This document shows positions 33,803 to 40,931 of a stretch of 50,998 nucleotides of DNA, one piece after another (within the stretch, counting starts at the first letter, position 1; every line of letters begins with the position of its first letter). Made by a program: the position numbers and the translations under genes. This DNA is from CAZCSK01 sp964501265. Its GTDB lineage: Bacteria; Actinomycetota; CADDZG01; JAHWKV01. Location of the stretch: assembly GCA_964501265.1 (NCBI GenBank), contig CAZCSK010000014.1, positions 1-50,998 of the forward strand, given 5' to 3'. Under the pieces are notes generated by a model, which was given only the letters and a program-made list of their open reading frames with translations, searched no databases and was not told the DNA's origin.

Positions 33803-34411
33803 ATGAGCCAACCATTGGACGAAGCACGCCTGCGTGAGATTCTCTTTTTTCTGAAGGCCGCCGATGGCCTAAAGAACGTGTACAGGGCGGCCTACTTGAG
33901 CGACAACAGCCGCCACGAGAGCGCGGCCGAGCACACCTGGCATGCTTGCCTGCTTGCGGTGCTGCTACACGAGGGCAGGTCCGAGGTCGATCTGGCTCAC
34001 GTTCTTTCACTGCTCGTGATCCATGATCTTGTCGAGGTCTACGCCGGAGATGCGCCCCTTCACGATGAGGGCGCTCGGGCCGCAAAAGACGATAAAGAGA
34101 GGCTGGCCGCAGAGCGACTGTTCGGCCTTTTGCCCCCGGACCTTGGATCGATGATCAGGTCATGGTGGGAGGAGTACGAGGCAACTACGAGCGAGGAGGC
34201 GAAATTTGCCAACGAAATCGACCGCATCCAGGCGATCGCGCAAAACGTTTTCGCAGGAGGCCAAACTTGGAAGGACTACTCGGTTACCGAGTCATTAGCG
34301 CGCGAACGCAACCTGCGTGCCCTGGGCTTTGAGCCAAGCATGAGACAGATTTTTGAAATCCTTTGGTCGGAGGCTTCGGACCTTGGATTGTGGCATCCTG
34401 AGGGCCCATGA
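33803..34411 (+). CDS. HD-domain phosphohydrolase, YfbR/HDDC2-like
   Basis: A 202-residue HD-fold metal phosphohydrolase. The metal ligands appear in order: H in ESAAEHTWHACL, HD in LLVIHDLVEVYAGD, and D in FANEIDRIQAIAQ. This is the YfbR/HDDC2 group, which removes phosphate from deoxynucleoside 5'-monophosphates. AGG-type ribosome sites precede the ATG. The next gene, a glyoxalase-fold protein, overlaps by four bases (ATGA), so the two are co-expressed. The specific substrate is inferred from family only. Confidence 0.88.
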   Translation: MSQPLDEARLREILFFLKAADGLKNVYRAAYLSDNSRHESAAEHTWHACLLAVLLHEGRSEVDLAHVLSLLVIHDLVEVYAGDAPLHDEGARAAKDDKERLAAERLFGLLPPDLGSMIRSWWEEYEATTSEEAKFANEIDRIQAIAQNVFAGGQTWKDYSVTESLARERNLRALGFEPSMRQIFEILWSEASDLGLWHPEGP

Positions 34412-34764
34412 AAGTCTCACACTTCACAATTTTGTTGAACAGCCATCAGCCAGATGTTCTGCGCGACTTCTACCGGGATGTCGTGGGGCTGGAGACTGAC
34501 GAACAAGTTGGCGGTTTCAAGGTGGGTGGGGCGCACATGCTTATCGATGGGCACAGCGATGTCAGCGCGGGCAACCAGCAGCCGGCGCGAGTTTTGATCA
34601 ACCTGTTCGTCGATGACATCGCCGCCGAACAAGCGCGGCTCGAGAAGCAAGGCGTGAAGTTCATCCGATCTTTAGGGCGCGAATTTTGGGGCGGGGTCAT
34701 CTCAACCTTCGTCGATCCCGACGGCAACTACGCGCAGCTGATCGAATTCAAGCCAGAGCCCTAG
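34408..34764 (+). CDS. VOC (glyoxalase/dioxygenase-fold) family protein
   Basis: A 118-residue protein with two betaalphabeta units of the vicinal-oxygen-chelate fold (SHFTILLNSHQPDVLRDFYRDVVGLETDEQ, then VLINLFVDDIAAEQARLEKQGVKFI and GGVISTFVDPDGNYAQLIEF). The final Glu (LIEF) is the usual metal ligand, but the first His position is uncertain. It could be a lyase, a dioxygenase or a resistance-type binding protein. It is coupled to the HD-hydrolase gene. Confidence 0.9.
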   Translation: MKVSHFTILLNSHQPDVLRDFYRDVVGLETDEQVGGFKVGGAHMLIDGHSDVSAGNQQPARVLINLFVDDIAAEQARLEKQGVKFIRSLGREFWGGVISTFVDPDGNYAQLIEFKPEP

Positions 34765-34767
34765 CCC

Positions 34768-36051
34768 CTAACTGGGTTCGGTTGCCGGAAGATCTGCCTC
34801 GGCCCACTGACGCGGAGCGTCCGAGAGGGGCCGCAGGATCAAGTAAGAGATCCCGATCATGACAATGAGGCTCGCCACTGCCACGGGGCGTCCGAGGTCC
34901 AAAACATTGACGATAAGCGCCCAGATAAGCGGGCCCAATATTGCTGAGAATCTGCCAACCATGTTGTAGAAGCCGTAGAACAGGCCCAGGTAACGTGGGG
35001 GAGTGAGCCTTAGCATGTAGGGCCGGTCGGCCGCCCAGGTTCCGCCAAGCGCCAAGCCCCCTAGGGGCGCTACGATCCAGAACATTCCGCCGGGCATATC
35101 GAACTGCGCGATAGCAAACCCCAAAGTGAGAGTCACCGCCCAAACGGCCAGAACCCTGTGCAAAGTTCTGCGTGGACCGATGCGGTCGACCATCAACCCC
35201 CAAAGCGGCGCACCCACCATCGCGGCTGCGATGCCCGAAACAAGAACTAGTCCCGCCTGATGCTCAGTGAAGCCGATCTCCTGCGTGACGTAGATGGTCA
35301 TGTACACGCCGAGAGTGTTGGCTGCGTCGGTGTAGAAGACGCGGCCGACAAGAAACCTTCGAAGACCTGGATAGTTGGCGGTCAGACGCGCTGCCCCGCG
35401 CAGCTCTTGCAGCGCGCGCCCTAAGGTCGGGAACCCAAAGCGTCCGACCTTCTTTGGGGGTTCTTTGACCCAGAAGAAGCACGGCAAAGCGAATAGCAGG
35501 AAAAGCGCTGCCGTCGCCTTGAAGATCACAGGCTTGGCCTCCACCACGCCGAGGGCCGCGGTCAGCGCGAAACCCGTGCCTAGACCAATGAAAGACCCCA
35601 TGTACCCGATACCCACTCCCAGGCCGCCGATCCGCCCGCGGTTCTCCTCTGTGCTGACTACGGGGAGAAGAGCGTCGTAGAAGATGAGCCCGGTTTGATA
35701 AAAATAGTTGGCGACGGCGAACAACACCAGCGCGCCCAGGGCCGAGCGGACTCCCAACTGCGTAGTCACGGCCACGCAGATAACTGTCGTCACCACGAGA
35801 AACGGCATGCGCCGGCGGGTTTGGTCGCTCAGGGCGCCAATGATCGGCGCAGTGAGGAATACCGCAGCCATACTGATGCTCGTTGTGACGCCGAAGTTGG
35901 CGTCCGTTGCCCCAAGGTCCTTTACGACCCATAGAGAGAAGTAAAAGGACGTGATGTTGAGAGCAAAGATCGTGTTGGCGAGGTCGTAGAGGATCCAACC
36001 CGTGATCGCCCGCTTGCGCTCTCCGGCCGCAGGCGCAGCTTGCGTTCTCAT
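34768..36051 (-). CDS. MFS transporter, UMF1/Atg22-like
   Basis: A 427-residue, 12-helix major facilitator. GWILYDLANTIFALNITSFYFSLWVV is the hallmark first helix of the UMF1/Atg22-like family. GALSDQTRRRMPF is the loop 2-3 motif, and its repeat in the second half reads GLMVDRIGPRRTLHRV. Family members are thought to export amino acids or related solutes; the substrate is unknown here. It is divergent from the epimerase-like gene, with a 29-base gap whose -10-like hexamers overlap. Confidence 0.9.
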   Translation of the reverse strand: MRTQAAPAAGERKRAITGWILYDLANTIFALNITSFYFSLWVVKDLGATDANFGVTTSISMAAVFLTAPIIGALSDQTRRRMPFLVVTTVICVAVTTQLGVRSALGALVLFAVANYFYQTGLIFYDALLPVVSTEENRGRIGGLGVGIGYMGSFIGLGTGFALTAALGVVEAKPVIFKATAALFLLFALPCFFWVKEPPKKVGRFGFPTLGRALQELRGAARLTANYPGLRRFLVGRVFYTDAANTLGVYMTIYVTQEIGFTEHQAGLVLVSGIAAAMVGAPLWGLMVDRIGPRRTLHRVLAVWAVTLTLGFAIAQFDMPGGMFWIVAPLGGLALGGTWAADRPYMLRLTPPRYLGLFYGFYNMVGRFSAILGPLIWALIVNVLDLGRPVAVASLIVMIGISYLILRPLSDAPRQWAEADLPATEPS

Positions 36052-36061
36052 CTTCGAGGAG

Positions 36062-36072
36062 AGACTAAACTA
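36062..36072. promoter_or_regulatory. overlapping divergent -10 hexamers
   Basis: On the plus strand TAAACT (36066-36071) lies nine bases before the TTG of the epimerase-like gene. On the minus strand TAGTCT (36062-36067) lies ten bases before the MFS ATG. The gap is only 29 bases, so both genes must use this overlapping pair, giving leaderless messages. Confidence 0.4.
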
Positions 36073-36080
36073 GGCCCGCT

Positions 36081-37061
36081 TTGAAAATCCTGATTCTGGG
36101 CGGTACTCGGTTTCTGGGAAGGCATTTGGTCGACGCCGCTCTCGCTGCAGGTCATGAAATCACCCTTTTCAACCGAGGCCGCAGCGGTCCGGGGCTTTTC
36201 CCAAAAGTGGAGAACCTTGTCGGCGACCGTGACGGCGATCTGTCGCGCCTCAAGGGCGGCAAATGGGACGCAGTCGTTGACACATGCGGATATATCCCGC
36301 GAGTTGTGCGGGCGTCCGTCGAGGCGCTTAAGGATTCCGTCGGCCTCTATGTATTCGTCTCCAGCGTCTCGGTGTACGCAGAAACCAACGAGCCGGGTGT
36401 GTCCGAGAAAGATCCCGTCGGAACAATGGAAGACACGACGGTCGAGGAGATCACCGGAGAAACCTACGGCCCGCTAAAAGCCTTGTGTGAATCGGCTGTG
36501 GAGGAAGCGATGCCGGGGCGCGCGCTGAACATACGGCCCGGATTGATCGTCGGCCCATTCGACCCTACTGATCGGTTTACATATTGGCCTCGCCGTGTAG
36601 CCCGTGGCGGAAACGTTCTCGCTCCAGGGTCACCTCAGAAACCGATTCAGATAATCGACGCCCGGGATCTTGCCGATTGGACCATTCTATTGATCGAACG
36701 CTCCGTCGCGGGTGTGTTCACGGCCACCGGACCGGTCGCCCCGATTGCCTTCGCAGAGTTGCTCGCAGCTTGCAAGGCTGCAACGAATTCAGATGCAAAC
36801 TTTGTTTGGATCGATGACGAGTGCTTGCTCAAGGAGGGCGCGGGGCCCTGGATGGAGATTCCGCTTTGGCTTCCGGGAAAGTCCGGTCTGATGGAAGTGG
36901 ATGTTAGGAAGGCGGTCTCGGAGGGTCTGACCTTCCGGCCCTTGGAACAGATCATTCGCGACACCTACGAGTGGGATTCGAGCCGTCCTAAAGATACAAA
37001 ACACGCCGCGGGACTGAACCCCGACAAAGAAAAGGCGCTCCTGGCGGCGTGCGCGGGCTAG
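36081..37061 (+). CDS. NAD-dependent epimerase/dehydratase family protein
   Basis: A 326-residue extended short-chain dehydrogenase. The NAD-binding motif is ILGGTRFLGRHLV at the N terminus; VFVSSVSVY and YGPLKALCE carry the catalytic Ser, Tyr and Lys. It resembles the NAD-dependent epimerase/dehydratase group related to chloroplast mRNA-binding proteins, so it may act on a nucleotide sugar or may have lost activity. The TTG start is the first codon of the Rossmann strand (KILILGG). Its end overlaps the kelch gene by 13 bases, so the two are probably an operon. Confidence 0.9.
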   Translation: MKILILGGTRFLGRHLVDAALAAGHEITLFNRGRSGPGLFPKVENLVGDRDGDLSRLKGGKWDAVVDTCGYIPRVVRASVEALKDSVGLYVFVSSVSVYAETNEPGVSEKDPVGTMEDTTVEEITGETYGPLKALCESAVEEAMPGRALNIRPGLIVGPFDPTDRFTYWPRRVARGGNVLAPGSPQKPIQIIDARDLADWTILLIERSVAGVFTATGPVAPIAFAELLAACKAATNSDANFVWIDDECLLKEGAGPWMEIPLWLPGKSGLMEVDVRKAVSEGLTFRPLEQIIRDTYEWDSSRPKDTKHAAGLNPDKEKALLAACAG

Positions 37062-38098
37062 GGCGCGGAGCGCGAGCCCTCGGCTGGGGCCTCCTAACGT
37101 TGATATTAATGGCCGCCTGCCGGCAAGCCGCTCCCTCGCGGCCAAGCCCCGGTGTATCCACAGCATCCTCCCCGCTAACCTGGAAGGTCTTGACGGAAGC
37201 ACCCACTCCGCGGACTGAAGTGGCCGCCGCCGCTGCTGGCGGACAAGTCTATGTGATCGGGGGATTTGTCGAAGGCGGCGCAACCGTAAATACAGTCGAG
37301 ATTTACGACACGCGGCGAGACACATGGGGCATAGGGATCCCATTGCCGATCAAAGTCAATCATGCGATGGCCGTGTCCAATGGGGAGACGATCCTCGTCT
37401 TCGGCGGATACACGGGCCCCGGTCTCGAGAAGCCGACCGATCGCGCCTTTGTCCTCATCCCGGAGACGCGACACCCCGATACCCCCGGCCCTAAGGGCGG
37501 CTACTGGCAAGAGCTTGCACGCATGCCCGAACCGCGAGCGGCTGGAGGCGCAGCGGTGATCTTGGGGAGAATCTACGTCGCGGGCGGAATCGGCCCAGCC
37601 GGTCTAGCTGACAAGATGATGGTGCTCGACGTCCCCGCGGCAATGTCGGGCACTAAGACCGTCGCCGCGTGGACAACCGTTCCAGGTGTCCCAACGAAAC
37701 GGGAGCACCTGGGGGTTGCGTCCGACGGAAAGAGTGTCTATGTGGCCGGCGGGCGAGTCGACGGAAACAACTTGGCCGCAATGGAGGCATTCGATCCCGC
37801 TACCGGGAAGTGGTCGACGCTTGAGGCAATGCCGACGCCGCGCGGAGGCTTGGCCGCGGCGGCCACTTCCAACGGATTCATTCTCGCCGTAGGCGGCGAG
37901 GCCCAAGCGACTTTCAAGGAAGCCGAAGCATTCAACGTCAAGACCGGTCACTGGACGGCGATGCCCACTTTGCCTACAGCCCGGCACGGGCTTGGTGTGG
38001 CGGCGTTGGGCACCATCGTCTACGTGATCGCCGGTGGACCCCAACCGGGCTACTCCTTTTCAGGGGCAAACGAGGCAATCGACTTGAGCGGACCCTAG
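37049..38098 (+). CDS. kelch-repeat lipoprotein
   Basis: A 349-residue secreted protein. The N terminus has a basic start and a hydrophobic stretch ending in LMAAC, a lipobox placing Cys at about 24. Six kelch-type blades follow, each with a VYVIGG-like or ILAVGGE-like strand and a conserved PTPR/PTARHGLG element, making a beta-propeller. The GTG start overlaps the epimerase-like gene. One blade (about 140-148, TRHPDTPG) is encoded by the REP-like sequence at 37465-37488. It probably acts as a cell-surface binding protein; no enzyme activity is indicated. Confidence 0.88.
   Translation: MRGLGRGARALGWGLLTLILMAACRQAAPSRPSPGVSTASSPLTWKVLTEAPTPRTEVAAAAAGGQVYVIGGFVEGGATVNTVEIYDTRRDTWGIGIPLPIKVNHAMAVSNGETILVFGGYTGPGLEKPTDRAFVLIPETRHPDTPGPKGGYWQELARMPEPRAAGGAAVILGRIYVAGGIGPAGLADKMMVLDVPAAMSGTKTVAAWTTVPGVPTKREHLGVASDGKSVYVAGGRVDGNNLAAMEAFDPATGKWSTLEAMPTPRGGLAAAATSNGFILAVGGEAQATFKEAEAFNVKTGHWTAMPTLPTARHGLGVAALGTIVYVIAGGPQPGYSFSGANEAIDLSGP
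37465..37488. repeat. REP-like GC-rich unit inside the kelch gene
   Basis: GACGCGACACCCCGATACCCCC here matches 47508-47529 exactly, and its complement is at 47585-47602. In the kelch gene it is read TRHPDTP; in ddl the same bases are read RDTPIPP. The conservation is therefore at the DNA level, and the unit was probably inserted into both genes. Confidence 0.7.
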
Positions 38099-38127
38099 AG
38101 CCCGCGGCCCTTTGTGCGATTGCCGAT

Positions 38128-38156
38128 TTGACATTTTGCCATATTGACACTAGAGT
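38128..38156 (+). promoter_or_regulatory. promoter for the AbrB/RelE-type toxin-antitoxin pair
   Basis: TTGACA (38128-38133) and TAGAGT (38151-38156) are 17 bases apart. Transcription would begin at or next to the ATG at 38163. A second TTGACA at 38144 lies inside the promoter and could be part of an operator for the antitoxin. Confidence 0.5.
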
Positions 38157-38162
38157 CGTTCC

Positions 38163-38453
38163 ATGGCCGCCGATGAGCACGTACTTAGGGTTCGGATGAA
38201 TGAAACGGGGCGACTCACGATGCCCATAGAAATCCGCAGGCAACTGGGCGTAGAGGGTGAAACTGAATTTGAGGTTGAGGTCGACACTGCGCAGGATGCG
38301 CTCGTTCTCCGCCCCTCGGTCCTACTTCGCCGTGAAGACGCTTGGGCGTACACTGCCTCGCACCGCAAGCTGCTTCGGCGAGGACATGAAGACTCCCGTC
38401 AGGGCAGGGTTCGCAGCTTGACTGAAAAGGACCTCAAAGAGCTCGCCGAGTAG
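38163..38453 (+). CDS. AbrB/MazE-type antitoxin
   Basis: A 96-residue protein with an N-terminal SpoVT/AbrB swapped-hairpin domain (VLRVRMNETGRLTMPIEIRRQLGVEGETEFEVEVD). It is followed by a helical basic region that would bind the toxin. It lies three bases upstream of a RelE-like gene. The promoter directly before it suggests a leaderless, autoregulated message. The combination of an AbrB antitoxin with a RelE-fold toxin is unusual but known. Confidence 0.85.
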   Translation: MAADEHVLRVRMNETGRLTMPIEIRRQLGVEGETEFEVEVDTAQDALVLRPSVLLRREDAWAYTASHRKLLRRGHEDSRQGRVRSLTEKDLKELAE

Positions 38454-38456
38454 CAA

Positions 38457-38732
38457 TTGACGGGCGGCTACAAAACTCTCGATTTCACCGAAACCTTTCT
38501 CGCTACGTTCGCCAGCAGAGATTTCACGGCTTCGGACCGCAAAGCGGTGCTCAAAGGTCTAAGGCTGCTCGACGCGAACCCTGCCCATCCTTCGCTTCGG
38601 GTGCACCAGCTCAAGGGAGACCGAGAGGGCTCGTGGAGCGCCTCGGCTTCTGAGGTGTTACGTCTGACGTTCGAGCTGTTGCCGGGCGGCGCCAAGCGCC
38701 TTCTCACCTGCAGTAAACATTACGATCGATGA
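38457..38732 (+). CDS. RelE/ParE-fold toxin
   Basis: A 91-residue protein: YKTLDFTETFLATFASRDFTASDRKAVLKGLRLLDANPAHPSLRVHQLKGDREGSWSASASEVLRLTFELL. The helix-helix-beta order and the HQLKG...WSASAS...LRLTF strand are the RelE-superfamily signature. Such toxins cleave mRNA at the ribosome or inhibit gyrase. It starts with TTG, three bases after the antitoxin's stop, so expression is coupled. The basic residues KGDREGSW and the C-terminal Tyr/His (KHYDR) fit a RelE RNase. Confidence 0.85.
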   Translation: MTGGYKTLDFTETFLATFASRDFTASDRKAVLKGLRLLDANPAHPSLRVHQLKGDREGSWSASASEVLRLTFELLPGGAKRLLTCSKHYDR

Positions 38733-38763
38733 TGCTCAGAGGGTGGGAAGAAGTGGGGCCTCT

Positions 38764-38792
38764 TTGACTCTTTGGCGTTTTTCGGGTTTACT
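38764..38792 (+). promoter_or_regulatory. promoter for the HU gene
   Basis: TTGACT (38764-38769) and TTTACT (38787-38792) are separated by 17 bases, and a ribosome site (GGGAGGAAG) precedes the HU ATG about 20 bases further on. This is a conventional sigma70-type layout, unlike the leaderless genes nearby. Confidence 0.6.
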
Positions 38793-38822
38793 GCGCGCTC
38801 ATAACCAAGACAGGGAGGAAGT

Positions 38823-39107
38823 ATGAATAAGGCTGAATTGATCGACGCCGTCGCCGCGGCCACCGGCGAAGCAAAGTCACACGCGGCTGCCGCCGTTGAA
38901 GCTACGCTGGATGTAATCCAGTCAGCGCTCGCAAAGGGCGATGCCGTTGCGATCACCGGATTTGGCTCCTTTACCGCCAAGAAGCGTGCAGCTAGGACCG
39001 GCCGCAACCCACAGACCGGAGCGACCCTTCAGATTAAGGCGACCACGGTTCCTGTTTTCAAGGCGGGGCAGACACTCAAGGATGCTGTGTCCGGCAAGTC
39101 AAAGTAA
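38823..39107 (+). CDS. hup: HU-family DNA-binding protein
   Basis: A 94-residue histone-like protein. MNKAELIDAVAAATGEAKSHAAAAVEATLDVIQ forms the dimerising helices; ITGFGSFTAKKRAARTGRNPQTGATLQIKA is the beta arm with the conserved GRNPQTG. HU bends and compacts DNA as a dimer. A good ribosome site, a sigma70-like promoter and a strong hairpin terminator frame it as a monocistronic, highly expressed gene. Confidence 0.97.
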   Translation: MNKAELIDAVAAATGEAKSHAAAAVEATLDVIQSALAKGDAVAITGFGSFTAKKRAARTGRNPQTGATLQIKATTVPVFKAGQTLKDAVSGKSK

Positions 39108-39125
39108 CAAGTAGAGAAACCGGAA

Positions 39126-39153
39126 CCCCCAGCCGAGCAACCTCGGCTGGGGG
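39126..39153 (+). terminator. hairpin terminator after HU gene
   Basis: CCCCCAGCCGAG-CAAC-CTCGGCTGGGGG is a perfect 12-pair stem with a four-base loop, 19 bases after the HU stop. No T-run follows, but the stem strength and position make transcription termination likely. Confidence 0.7.
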
Positions 39154-39165
39154 TAACCTCGGGGG

Positions 39166-40044
39166 ATGAGCAAGGGTCTTTACTTCAAGATTGCGCTACC
39201 CCTAACCGCCGTTATTCTCGTTCTGGCATTGATCGCGCTGGCCCAACCGAATGCTCGCGAGCTCCTAACAAAGTCGCCCACATCGGCGCGCATCAGGGAC
39301 CGTGGAGGCGGTGGAGACTCTGGAGGTTCAATGGGTGGAGCGCGGTCTTCACCAGCCGCGCAGGTGTCGAACGAGCAAACGGCCTCAAGGCCATCCCAAT
39401 CGCCAAAGGACTTTCCGCGTTCAACCGACGCCGAAAGGGCGGACGGGCCGCCGAGCGAGGGCCATTTCCTCTACCACGTGAAAACTGGTTTCGACGGCAG
39501 CGATGCGACGGAGAGAGATCAGACGTTCGAGGTTCGCAACGCTGCCCCCACTGCCGGCGAAGAGGCTCGGCAATTCGTTGAGTTCTTGGGAGGACGAGCC
39601 GAGGTTTCCTGGCGCAGTGAAGGTGTCTATTTGTTGGCGGTCGACGGTGGGCGCTTCAGGTGCGACTTCGAACCCGACGTCTTGAGTCTGAAGTTTCCTC
39701 TTAGCGCAGGATCGACGTGGTCGTCGGAGAGTTCGTGCGATCTCGAGGCGAACGGTCAGAAAGGCAAGGGCACTCTCGTCGAAAACGTCACCGTCGCTGG
39801 GACGGAGACAGTCGCCGTCGACGGGGTCAAGGTCCAGACTTTTGTCATCAAACGCACGAGGAAATCAACTGTCACCTTCGGCGTGCAATCGAACGCGGAA
39901 GAGTCGGAGGGCACCGAAGACTTCTCACGCAAGTATGGGCTGATGATCAGGTCGTCGTCGAAATCGACTTCGACGAGTTCCGATGGACGCAAATTGAACG
40001 CATTCGCCGAACTGCAACTGCTGAAGTTGAACCCCGCTAAATGA
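39166..40044 (+). CDS. hypothetical membrane-anchored protein
   Basis: A 292-residue protein with one N-terminal helix (FKIALPLTAVILVLALIALA) that could be a signal anchor, a Gly/Ser/Pro-rich linker (about 45-95), and a beta-rich C-terminal domain. No family is recognised. The C-terminal half has repeated short strands (VYLLAVDGGRFRCDF, SLKFPLSAGSTW, TFVIKRT) and a single Cys pair that might bond outside the cell. It is coupled to the following small gene. Confidence 0.8.
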   Translation: MSKGLYFKIALPLTAVILVLALIALAQPNARELLTKSPTSARIRDRGGGGDSGGSMGGARSSPAAQVSNEQTASRPSQSPKDFPRSTDAERADGPPSEGHFLYHVKTGFDGSDATERDQTFEVRNAAPTAGEEARQFVEFLGGRAEVSWRSEGVYLLAVDGGRFRCDFEPDVLSLKFPLSAGSTWSSESSCDLEANGQKGKGTLVENVTVAGTETVAVDGVKVQTFVIKRTRKSTVTFGVQSNAEESEGTEDFSRKYGLMIRSSSKSTSTSSDGRKLNAFAELQLLKLNPAK

Positions 40045-40286
40045 AGAGAGCGATTGCCGGCAAGGGCCGGCGAGGAGCGCCGCCTCTGCCGCGTCAGAGA
40101 ATGGCACTGCGCGTCGTTCAAGTGACTTTGGTCGCGCTGGCCGCCTCGCTTGTGCGCCTTGCTGCTCTGGGCAACGGAATTCAAGAGAGAGTCGGACTCG
40201 CCTCCGCGGCGATCGGTTCAGTGTCATTTGCTGTATGGATGGGGATAAGAACCGTGCGCGGCCCCCGCCCACCGAGCATTGACTAG
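40041..40286 (+). CDS. small hypothetical protein
   Basis: An 81-residue protein that overlaps the previous gene by four bases (ATGA). It has a basic N terminus (RAIAGKGRRG) and two moderately hydrophobic stretches (VQVTLVALAASLVRLAALG and GLASAAIGSVSFAVWMGI), so it may be membrane-associated. No family is recognised. Coupling to the upstream gene is the best evidence that it is real. Confidence 0.5.
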   Translation: MKRAIAGKGRRGAPPLPRQRMALRVVQVTLVALAASLVRLAALGNGIQERVGLASAAIGSVSFAVWMGIRTVRGPRPPSID

Positions 40287-40289
40287 ATC

Positions 40290-40904
40290 CTACCGAGTAG
40301 CGAGTTCTCGTGCGATCTTGATGCTTTCTCGGTCTCCGGGAAGCTTGGCAAGTCGCTGGAGATCCTCAATGCGATCGATGTCGTAATAAAGAGACTGCGC
40401 GTCGACGGTTCCGCACTCGAGGCCGTTTCCTGCGGCAGCCGCCGCGTGGGCATCGGCGCTCTTGGGGCCGAATTGCGACGCAATTGCTCCAGGAGGACTC
40501 CTTAGTAGCGCATTGGTCCCACCATCCCAAGACCCGGCCAACACCACCGGCTCGGGGGCCGCAAAAATGCGGGTCACATCGTCGGCGGTCACCGCCGGAA
40601 CGTCCGCCGGCAGGACCAACAGCCGCCCGACCCCATCTCGTATCGCTGCGCGCGTACCGGCATCTATTGCTGCATTCAGCTCCTCACCGGGGTCAGCAAC
40701 AAGCTCGCATCCAAACGCCAATCCCACGGCCTCTGCATCCAGATCCGCAGTGACTATGTAGCGGTGATCCCACTTCTCGGTCGCGCGAAGAACGTCGGCA
40801 AGCATCGCAAGTCCCAGTCGGCGACGGGAGTGGACCGGCAACGATTGGGCCAGTCGCATCTTGGATTGGCCGAAGCGCTTCACCGGAATCAATATGGCAT
40901 CCAC
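40290..40904 (-). CDS. cofC: 2-phospho-L-lactate guanylyltransferase (F420 biosynthesis)
   Basis: A 204-residue nucleotidyltransferase of the CofC/FbiD family, which activates phospholactate or phosphoenolpyruvate with GTP for coenzyme F420 synthesis. VDAILIPVKRFGQSKMRLA is the family's N terminus, VLPADVPAVTADDV the metal-binding region, and GGTNALLRSPPG the substrate loop. I chose the GTG at 40904 because the conserved strand starts there; longer frames upstream run into the divergent gene. The gap to that F420-linked gene is 27 bases, with overlapping -10 boxes. Confidence 0.9.
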   Translation of the reverse strand: MDAILIPVKRFGQSKMRLAQSLPVHSRRRLGLAMLADVLRATEKWDHRYIVTADLDAEAVGLAFGCELVADPGEELNAAIDAGTRAAIRDGVGRLLVLPADVPAVTADDVTRIFAAPEPVVLAGSWDGGTNALLRSPPGAIASQFGPKSADAHAAAAAGNGLECGTVDAQSLYYDIDRIEDLQRLAKLPGDRESIKIARELATR

Positions 40905-40914
40905 TTGTTCCGAG

Positions 40915-40922
40915 CCTATACT
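40915..40922. promoter_or_regulatory. shared -10 core for divergent F420 genes
   Basis: Plus-strand TATACT (40917-40922) is nine bases before the iron-sulfur gene's ATG. Minus-strand TATAGG (40915-40920) is ten bases before the cofC GTG. The two hexamers share TATA, so one polymerase at a time could use the site, and both messages would be leaderless. Confidence 0.45.
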
Positions 40923-40931
40923 CCTCGCAGG